This document shows, one piece after another, positions 1-7,381 of a DNA stretch of 13,295 bases (position 1 is its first letter; each line of letters begins with the position of its first letter). The stretch is from Micractinium sp. NFX-FRZ (Eukaryota; Chlorophyta; Trebouxiophyceae; Chlorellales; Chlorellaceae). The translations under genes and the position numbers were made by a program. The stretch lies in NCBI GenBank assembly GCA_029339195.1, contig JAPTJF010000795.1, positions 1-13,295 of the forward strand, read 5' to 3'. A model generated the notes under the pieces. That model was not told the DNA's origin and did no database searches. It saw nothing but the letters and a program-made list of their open reading frames with translations.

Positions 1-196
1 GCCTGGCCGCCTCAGCGTAGCTTCCCACGCTGCTGAACAATGCTCGCCTGCACCATTCTTTCTGACCCTCCTTTTGATCCCTTGTAACCAGTAACCTGCC
101 ATGTCCTGCTTCGCTAGTTTAACAGTTTTCAGCTGAGATTCACAGGGGGCAGAAGCACAGAGCACGGACGCAAGGCAGGGCAGCAGCCGACGAGCA
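1..196. other. Left-edge non-coding stretch with a plus-strand TGTAA motif
   Basis: No convincing coding exon is visible on either strand. A TGTAA pentamer lies at 83-87 on the plus strand. This is the usual green-algal poly(A) signal, so the stretch could be the 3' UTR of a plus-strand gene lying left of the window. That is inference from one short motif. Confidence 0.3.
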
Positions 197-354
197 TCAA
201 AGCGCCAAGGGGGGCAAGCCAGGGGAAATGGCAGGAGATTGGTGCAGCAGAGGCCCAGGCAGCGCGGCGTCACGGCGCCGTGACGCCGGCGCTAAACTGA
301 GTGGCATAGCTCCATACACCCGCACCCAGTCAACGTGCATGTGCTTGGGCCCCG
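197..354 (-). pseudogene. Isolated GH16-like C-terminal segment (relic or stray terminal exon)
   Basis: On the minus strand a frame reads MHVDWVRVYGAM at about 305-340 and stops at 197-199. A VDW/YVRVY strand is the typical last beta-strand of family 16 glycoside hydrolases (beta-1,3-glucanase/laminarinase group). A possible acceptor (CTGGCAG) sits just upstream, giving a candidate exon 197-354 starting in phase 1. No catalytic GH16 motif (ExDxxE) or other core strand is found between here and the stop codon of the next same-strand gene at 917, and roughly 560 bp is too little for the rest of the domain. It is therefore either a decayed fragment or a chance match. The motif is seen directly; the family link is inference. 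Confidence 0.25.
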
Positions 355-538
355 CTGCCAGCGTGGACAAGTGACCCCTTGCAGCCGGCAGCACACGTGA
401 GGCAGGCAGGTATGCGCACAGCTGGTGCCTCAGGCTGTTAGGTTCCTGGATCTCTGCCACGCCACCCGCTGGCCGCGAAACTCGGCTTGTGAAGTGAGCA
501 GGCACCACTTGAGGCTGTTGCAGGCATGTGGGAGAGTA

Positions 539-543
539 TTACA
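539..543 (-). promoter_or_regulatory. Candidate poly(A) signal of deacetylase gene A
   Basis: TTACA on the plus strand is TGTAA on the minus strand, the common chlorophyte polyadenylation signal. It lies about 375 bp downstream of the stop codon at 917-919, giving a 3' UTR of normal algal length. I saw no nearer copy. Confidence 0.45.
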
Positions 544-916
544 TTGTATGAAGGAAGCAGTGGGACCAGCGTGCATATGAAGGGCAGCGTGCGTCCGAAC
601 ACATGGCAGTCGGTCGGTTGTGCCTGCACTCGTCATCATGATGGGCTAAGATGACTGGAGGGTGCTCAGGGGCAGGCGTCTGGAGTCGGTTGATGGATTT
701 ATTCGAATGGTGGTGCGGTATGCAGGAGGGTCGATAACCAGGGAGGCTAATGGCATGAAAGGACTCTACTTGAGAGGATGGGATTGGGGGGGCTTGGCAC
801 TGCTCCAGCGCTTGCGAGCCCGTCGCTGAGCAGACCAGGCCAAGCAAGCACACTGTGCTGCTGGCCGGCTGGCGTATCCTGGCTGGGGTGGGGTCCCCCC
901 GGCCACAGGCTCGCAT

Positions 917-3254
917 TCACAGGCACCTGTCTGCGGTGACAAACTGGTACCCCAGCTTGCGAAAGTATTGGATGACCTTCTTGGCGAGGGCGGCGTCCTG
1001 CGCTGTGTTGGTGTGCGCGATGTGGATCCACCCGACCTCGTCCAGGGTGTAGGCGCCCACCTCTTTTGCCAGGGCAGCAAGCGAGGCGTCCACGTCAGGC
1101 AACAGCTCCCAGTCCTGCAGCGCGCATGGAGGGGGCGGTGTGTGGAGGGGGCAGGCAGGGAGGTGAGCAGGCACTGCGGCAGAGTACGGCCCAGAGGGCA
1201 GGCATGGCCCGGGGCGGGGAGCATGAGGCAGGCACGCCTGCAGAGGAGGGCTCAGGGGGCAGGCATGGGTGGTGGGCAGGCAGGGAGGTGGGCAGGCAGT
1301 CGAGCAGAGGAGGGCCCAGGGGGCAGGCAGTGAGGTGGGCAGCCGGGCAGAAGCCGGGAGGTGAGCAGGCACAACTGCTGAGGAGGGCGCACGGGGCACG
1401 AGCTGGCAGGGGACCAACCAGACCAGCAATGGCGGGAGCATGGGCAGGGTAGGCAAGGCATGCCGACGGGAGGCGGGCACAACGAGGGTATGGCTCACTT
1501 TTGTGTCCGCGTTCATGTCGATCCAAGTGTACCCCATGTCAGCCAGGATGACCAGCCCGGAGTCGTCAATCTTAGCAAAAGGGACCCTGCAGGCCGAGGG
1601 GCACATGCACGCGGGTGCCATGTCATGCACTGTCAGGGCAGCCATGCAGGGCAGCCCCGGGTGCAAGCTGGGAGGATGCATGAAGGTGAGGGTGCCGCTT
1701 GGCTGCCGGTGGGTTGAGTGGTTCATGCTCATGACGAGGTGGGGAGAGGGGAGGCACCCTGTTTGCAGGCATCCTCTCGGCCTGCAACTTGCTCCCCTCC
1801 CTGTGCGCCTCCTCCTAGGCCCCAACTGCTGCCTGCCATCCGGCACAATGCTGGGGCATGGCAGTTTTTCCGGCCCCTCGCACTCTGCCACGCAGCTGCC
1901 TCATCTGAGGCAGAGGTCCGCCCGTCCTCTCCCCCTCCCTCCATCTGCCCCAGGCCTCACCGCATGATCTTGGGCTCCTTGAACGTCCGCCCCAGCTTGC
2001 TACTCATGAAATCCTCCAGCCTGGTCATCTCCGCCCTGAACTCAGCCTCGGTCAGGGTGGTCATGTCGACGTGGCTCCACGTGTGGCTGCCCAGCCGGTG
2101 GCCCTCCGCCGCCATGCGCTTCACGACGTCAGGGAAGTGGGCAGCCCCCTTCTTCACGTCGTCGTAAGAAGTGTCGCCGTTGATGAAGAAGGTGGCTTTG
2201 ACGCCCTCCTCTTTCAGGGCGTCCAGCAGGGAAGCAGTGTACTGGGAGGGGCCGTCGTCAAAGGTGATGGCCACGGTGCCGGGCTTGCACTGGATGATTT
2301 GTGAGGCCAGGCGAGTCTGAGGCTTTTGGTGGGTGGCTGCAGCGGGCAGGGAGGATTGGGGGGAACAAGCGAAAGGGTCATGAGAAGGCAACCGGGAGAA
2401 GACTGCAGCAGAAGTGAGGCGGCGCAACGGGGCAGCGCAGCTGGTGCAGCGGTGGCACACACACAGCTGCACCCTACCCTGCCAGGGGGGCCTGCCGGTG
2501 CCGGCCCCACCCTGCTGCTACTGCTGGCATGCCGGCTGCTCTGCCCCGCCACCGCCAGCCTTGCTGGGCAGCCTGAGCGTGCTTGCTCCTACAGCTGTGG
2601 CTGCCTGGGAGCACAGCCTACCCCAGAGCCTTGCCTGCTTTATCACTCCCGGGCTTGCTGCTGGGCGCGCCCAGCAGGCTGCGGTGCAGACCGTGGCGAG
2701 CGGGGCCTGCAGCACAGGGGGGGGCACGCCACATTTGAGGGATGGTTGAGGGGTGACTTCAAGTTGACGTGGTATAGGGTGGGTGCTGAAGCGGGCGGGC
2801 GGTTGTCAGGGTGACGGGGCTGGCAACAACAGCCCTGCGGCCTCTGCAGCAGCCCAGCTGCTACAAGTACTATGTTCCCTTACTCCTGGCACCCTCCGGA
2901 GGCGCCTAGTCAGCACCTACGTACCGTTCTGCTTGGTACATAGCAAAGCCCCCACGGCATGCGTCCAGGGCCGCTGCCGGGCCCTACCTCACCAGCAAGG
3001 AAAGGCCGGCGGGCCAGCCCCGCAGGCTCACTCACCCCGGTGGTGCGGCGGCGGCGCCCCGGCATCGGCGGCCCTGCAGCGGGCGCACGCGGGGCGGCAC
3101 ACTCAACCTATGCCTTTTGCCTTCGCCAGGTTGCCACAATGCAGGGTTGTGAGGCTGTGGCGAAAGCAGTGGCAGTGGCAGCTCACCGGTCTGCAGCCGC
3201 AGCAGTCAGCAGCAGGGCTGTGCACACGAGGGCGTGCAGCTTGGCCCGCGACAT
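917..3254 (-). CDS. Gene A: secreted polysaccharide (chitin) deacetylase, CE4/NodB family
   Basis: Five exons, read on the minus strand: 3254-3187, 3073-3036, 2336-1961, 1586-1499, 1114-917. All phases agree and give 255 aa. Exon 1 encodes a hydrophobic signal peptide (MSRAKLHALVCTALLLTAAA), so the enzyme is probably secreted or wall-bound. The rest is a single NodB domain. Motif 1 is TFDDGP (residues 60-65; D62 catalytic base, D63 metal ligand). Motif 2 is SHTWSH (H120 and H124 metal ligands). Motif 3 is RVPF (161-164). Motif 4 is D188-T-K-D-W192. Motif 5 is IHIAH, ending in H224. The family removes acetyl groups from N-acetylglucosamine polymers; chitin as substrate is inferred from the algal context. 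The ATG has A at -3. Exon 2 (38 nt) is the least certain exon, but its 2-to-1 phase matches both paralogues. Exon 3 lacks an intron present in genes B and C. Confidence 0.85.
1150..1440. repeat. Degenerate minisatellite in the last intron of gene A
   Basis: The intron (1115-1498) holds about four diverged units starting near 1170, 1231, 1295 and 1368 (spacing 61, 64 and 73 bp). Each has a GGCA...GCAGAGG-type block followed by GGGCAGGCA-rich filler. On the gene (minus) strand the blocks read like CCTCTGCAG or TCTGCCGCAG, i.e. pyrimidine-rich decoy acceptors ahead of the real CTGCAG at 1115-1120. Confidence 0.7.
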
Positions 3255-4212
3255 TTTCGCGTGTACACAAGCTGGCTATGCGGGACCAACGGGGGAGAGG
3301 ACGCGTGTTTGGCAAGCAATCCGCCCACGCTTCCTACATTGCTGAGTGGCGCCGCCACCAACCCGCCCGCCCGGCAGCTGAGTGGCGCATGGCAGCTGGA
3401 GCATCGCCTGGCAGCGCCTGTGTTGGTGTACTACACTAACAGTGCAGTCGGACATTGCATGCTCATCACGTTTCAAGCAAGTATTGAACTGTGGGCACGA
3501 CCCTGCACATGCTGGCACAACATCAAGCGGGGCGCAGTGGGGAGCCGAGCAGGCACCCCAGACTTGGGACGGCAAGTGGCGCGTCCCGCTCTTTGGGGCT
3601 TGGCAGCATGCGATATTGACATGCTGTGTCATACGGTGGCAAGCAGTGCAAATAGCAATGCCCTATCATTCCCACTTGTACTGGTGCTACCCTATCCACC
3701 CCCCTTCTCGCCCACCTTCACTCCCGCCGCGCCTCTCCCCCATTTCGGTTCTGCACTCGCGCCCTGTTGAGATTTAACACATGTGTGTTTGCCTCACAGA
3801 GGCACACTGCAGAAGCGGGCATGGGCCCGGCGCTTGGCGCACGAGTTAGCCAGGATAAGATGACGTCGGGAGCAAGCCCAGCTGGTCGAGCAAAACAGAA
3901 GTGAACGTGTGGCGGCAAGGGCATGGAGGATCAGAAAGGCAATGCGCCGCACAGCGGCAGGTTGATGGGTGCAGGGTGGGGCGGCATGCGCTAAGATGGT
4001 GGAAAGCGGGCTCGCCGAAACAGTGTGTGTATGGGTGTGGGGAGGTGCAGGGGAGCGCCAAGAGGGATCGGGACAGATGTGGAGGTTAGGGAGGTATGCG
4101 TTGTTGGGCGGCAGGCTGAAGCTGAAGTTTGTGAATCTTGATGTGTGGGCGCAGGCAGGCTGGATGGCCGGCAGTGCCAGGGCGGCTCACTTAAAGCAGT
4201 GACTCCCCACAT
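3255..4212. other. Intergenic region between genes A and B
   Basis: This holds the promoter and 5' UTR of gene A and the 3' UTR of gene B, both on the minus strand. I found no credible exon, no tRNA-like fold and no minus-strand TGTAA for gene B. The open frames present show no recognisable motifs and have the composition expected of GC-rich filler. Confidence 0.5.
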
Positions 4213-6823
4213 TCAGCTGACACACTCGTCTGCGGTGACAAACTGGTACCCCAGCTTGCGAAAGTATTGGATGACCTTCTTGGTGAGGGCGGCGTCTTCC
4301 GCACGGGCTGTGTGCTGGATGTGGATCCAACCGCTGGCAAGCTCCTTGGGGGGGCGCCCTCCCACCGCCTTGTCCAGGTAGGCAAGCGCAGCGTCCACGT
4401 CAGGCAGCAGACCCCAGTCCTGCTTAAGTGAATGGGGGCAGTGTGTGGATGGAGAGGTGGTAAGCGGGCGTCCGAAATTCTGTGAGGGCAAGCGCAGCAG
4501 TGGGAGCAGCAGAGGTGGCAGCAAAAGACAGCAACGGCAGCAGCAGCAGAGGCACACGCATTGGTCGGAGCAGCGGCAGCGAGGGCACACACACATTGGT
4601 GCGAGCAGCGGCAGCGGCAGCGGCAGCACAGGCAGCGGCAGCGGCGACACAGGCAGCAGGAGCAGCTGGAGCAGCAGCAACACAGGCAGCACCACCAGCA
4701 CCACCAGCGGCGGCAGCCAACCATGATGCAGGGGGAAGGGAGGCGGGGGAGTCACAGAGAAAGGTATGAAGCTGGGACGCAGGCAGTGGGGCCATGGCAG
4801 GTTGAACAAGACGGAGTCAGCGAGGAGCAAAGGAATTGACTCACATCTGTGTCCGCGTTGGTGTCGATCCATGTATAGCCCATGTCAGCCAGGATGGCCA
4901 GCCCTGCATCGTTCATCTTGCCAAAAGGGGCACTGCAGGGGCGGGGGGCAGCCGAATGGAGGATGGCAGCACTGAGCAGGTTGAGGGTGACAGCGCGTCA
5001 TGCCTGGAGAGCAGAGCAGGGGCAGTGCTACGGCCAGGGCATGAAGGGCTGTCGCGCAGGGCTGCTTTCACCACCCCACACTGCGGCACGGCTGGCAGCG
5101 CTGCCGCCCATGCCGAGTCCCTCGTCTGCCTGCCGCCGTGGGCCGTGCAGCAGGTTGCCCCAACTGGCAGTGCCCCTCTCTCCCCAAGCTGGTGCTGATC
5201 TATCGTGTCGCTGTGCCACAACATCCCCTGCACTAACCTCTCCCCTTCTCCGATCCGACCTGCCTGTTCCCCGCGCCTTGATCGTCCCCTCCCTCGCACC
5301 CCATGCCCACCCACCCCTCCCACGCTCGTGCCCGCCATCTCGCCGCTGACCGCTCCGCTCCCCCTTCCTCTCCCCCACCCTCCCTGCGCCCTTCGGCCTC
5401 ACCGCATGATTTTGGGCTCCTTGAACGTCAGCCCCAGCTTGCTCCTCATGAAGTCCGCCAGCCTGGTCATCTCCGCCCTGAACTCTGCCTCGGTCAGGGT
5501 GGTCATGTCGGGGTGGCTCCACGTGTGGCTGCCCAGCCGGTGGCCCTCCGCCGCCATGCGCTTCACAACGTCAGGGAAGAGGACGGCCCCCTTCTGGTTG
5601 CCGTCATAAGAGGTGTCACCTGCACATCATCACCAGTGTGGGGACGGGCAGCGTGTCTGCGCATGATGGAGCGCGCCAATGCCCAGCGCTGCCCAGCTGC
5701 TCGCGTGCCGCTGCCAAGCCTGACCCAACGCTACCTGCGGTTACTCACTGACCATTGAAGAAGAAGGTGGCTTTGACGCCCTCCTCTTTCAGGGCGTCCA
5801 GCAGGGAGGCGGTGTACTGGGAGGGGCCGTCGTCAAAGGTGATGGCCACGGTGCCGCGCTTGCATTCAACAACGTGGGCAGCCAGCTTGGGCGGGGCCGG
5901 GGGCGCTGCGGCACGCTCATGCATGGGTGCGGCAAGGGTCAGGGAGGGCAGGCGGGCAGGATGGCTGGGTGGGAGAGCCGTTGGTGTGGCAGAAGGTGTG
6001 GTGGGCAGTTGGCAGTGTGGCCGGCGGCTGGGCCAGCAGCACACCACCATACGAAGGGCCCTCCAGCCGGCGGCTGCAACTCCCTCCCACCTGGGCAGAG
6101 GAAGGAACACCCGCAGTGTCCATTGCGCCCACAATTGCCCGCTGACCAAGGAACATGCCAGCAGCTCGCTGACCAAGGAACATGCCGGCAGCCGCCCCGC
6201 CAAACTGCTGCCCGACCGCTGGGAAGTTGAGCGGTCACCCCCGGCTGGGCACCCCCACGCTCACCTGTCTTGCCATCCGCCAAGAGCCTGCGGTGGTGTA
6301 GGGCGCTGTGAGTGGACACTGCGGCAGGGGATGGGGCGGTGGAAGGCACGCTGTCTAAAATAACTGTCTAAAGTTTGGGCAGGAGGTTGCGGTAATGAGC
6401 CAGCTGGACGCCTGTTGCACCCAGCGGCAGGCACGGCTGCCGGCGGGACCATTCCTGCCGCAACCGATCACACTTCGAAGCCACGCCGGCGCCCTTTCGG
6501 CCCCGTCTGACACGCACTGCTTGCATGCCCTATGATCAGCGGGGCGCAAGACTGCAGCCCCCCTCCAACGTCTGCTGCCGCTCCCAACGGCCCCGCCTAC
6601 CCCGGGCCCGGAGCGGCGCCCCAGCGTCGTCGGCCCTGTCCCGGCAAAGCACACGGAGTTTAGAGGTCAGTGGGTGCCTAGCTGGTGTGTCCTGCCAGCG
6701 GCCAAGCAGCTCGTCGATCGCAGGTCGGCGAAGGCAGCCCTTTCAAGGGTCTCACCAATCTGCCGCCGTGGAGGCCAGCAGCAGGGCTGTGAGCAGGAGG
6801 GCGAGGGGCTGGGATCCCGGCAT
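4213..6823 (-). CDS. Gene B: secreted polysaccharide (chitin) deacetylase, CE4/NodB family
   Basis: Six exons on the minus strand: 6823-6756, 6305-6265, 5905-5753, 5619-5403, 4932-4845, 4419-4213. The phases close to 257 aa. Exon 1 (68 nt, same length as in A) encodes a signal peptide with core LALLLTALLLAST. The NodB motifs are TFDDGP (59-64), SHTWSH (H119, H123), RAPF (160-163), D187-T-D-D-W191 and IHIQH (H225), so the enzyme looks catalytically complete. The predicted role is the same as for gene A. The core from GTVAITFDDGP to KIMR is almost identical to A at both protein and DNA level, whereas introns are unrelated. The third intron (5620-5752) has an unusual GTCAGT donor that splits a Gly codon; it is absent in A but present at the same place in C. 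An upstream in-frame extension is possible (see 6915-7054). Confidence 0.85.
4490..4725. repeat. CAG/CGG-type low-complexity repeat in the last intron of gene B
   Basis: An imperfect (CAGCGG)n/(CAG)n tract fills most of the intron 4420-4844. It is open in several frames because its triplets lack stops, which produces spurious Ser/Gly-, Gln- or Ala-rich open frames. A short block of the form ATTGGT followed by a GAGCAGCGGCAG-like run occurs twice (about 4559 and 4594). Confidence 0.8.
6141..6194. repeat. 27-bp tandem duplication in intron 2 of gene B
   Basis: The block GCTGACCAAGGAACATGCC begins at 6141 and again at 6168, period 27 bp, with a G/A difference just after it. It lies in the intron between the second and third exons of gene B. 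No function is visible. Confidence 0.75.
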
Positions 6824-7381
6824 CGTGCTGGCCTGCTCTGCGCGAGCCGCGAGCGAAAATCTGGGGTTGATTGCAGATTGTGGTCGATTCAACCGTGACA
6901 GAATACTCACTCACCATTGCCAGGTGGCAGCGGCGTCAACACGCCCACCCAGCGGAAGTCGTCGAAGTGAACCCCCTTGTCAGCGCGTGTTCGCTTCCAG
7001 GCGAACCTTGAATCAATGCCAACTTTCGGAGAGGATCGTGGGTTCCCAGCAGGCCTAAAGCAGCGGGAAGGTGGGCGGGCACCCCAGTGTGGCCGTCAAC
7101 CCGCCCTTGCAAGCAGTACTATTCCCCACTGCTGGCCATCTCAGCCCGTCCAAGATGCCTGAAGAAGAGGTGCCCCCCCTCCCACAGTGCTCTGGAAGGC
7201 ATCTGTAGCAATGTAGCGTTGTATTGTCTTGCACGCAAGCTGGCTGCCAGTGGCTGGCAGGCACTGCCGCCCCTGTCCCCTGGCGCGTCAGGGGGTGCGG
7301 ATTGGCGGCCACCAGGCTGCCACCAGCTCCCGAGCCACACGTGCATCGAATATGTTTTGTTCTCAGATCTCAGGCGTCAAA
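6824..7381. promoter_or_regulatory. Divergent promoter region shared by genes B (minus) and C (plus)
   Basis: The start codons of B (6823) and C (7382) face away from each other with 558 bp between them, so both 5' UTRs and core promoters must lie here or in upstream introns. I saw no clear TATA box. The segment 6915-7054 contains a plausible minus-strand exon ending in a strong donor, so part of this region may be transcribed as a 5' exon of gene B. Confidence 0.55.
6915..7054 (-). other. Candidate upstream exon on the minus strand, before gene B
   Basis: A 140-nt open stretch runs from a possible acceptor (CTTTAG at 7060-7055) to a strong donor (G then GTGAGTGAGT at 6914-6905). The translation includes ADKGVHFDDFRWVGVLTP, which has more Phe, Trp and Asp than random GC-rich filler. 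It leaves phase 1 and could splice to an acceptor at 6839-6838, entering gene B in frame five codons before its chosen ATG, across a 77-nt intron. FDDFRWVG vaguely recalls terminal strands of carbohydrate-binding beta-sandwiches, but I cannot name a family. It may be UTR, an N-terminal extension, or chance. Confidence 0.3.

Noticed and set aside
917..1891. 324-codon minus-strand open frame taken as one unspliced exon
   Set aside because: Only its two ends (NADTK side and DWELLPDVDA side) match the NodB domain. The middle is the minisatellite intron, which stays open by composition, and paralogues splice it out in the same phase.
2326..3186. Overlapping plus-strand open frames of 110-220 codons
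   Set aside because: They lie antisense to the first introns of gene A, show no motif and have no splice-compatible partner exons.
3255..4212. Possible small gene between A and B
   Set aside because: Several 60-180-codon frames overlap on both strands, but none shows a signal peptide, domain motif or conserved counterpart next to gene B or C.
4424..4795. Ala-, Cys- or Ser/Gly-rich open frames on both strands
   Set aside because: They are translations of the CAG/CGG low-complexity intron of gene B, open in many frames at once with no flanking domain.
4420..4844. Donor duplication in the last intron of gene B like that in the E2 gene
   Set aside because: A short CATTGGTGCGAG-type block faintly recalls the exon end, but the match is too short within a CAG-rich tract to count.
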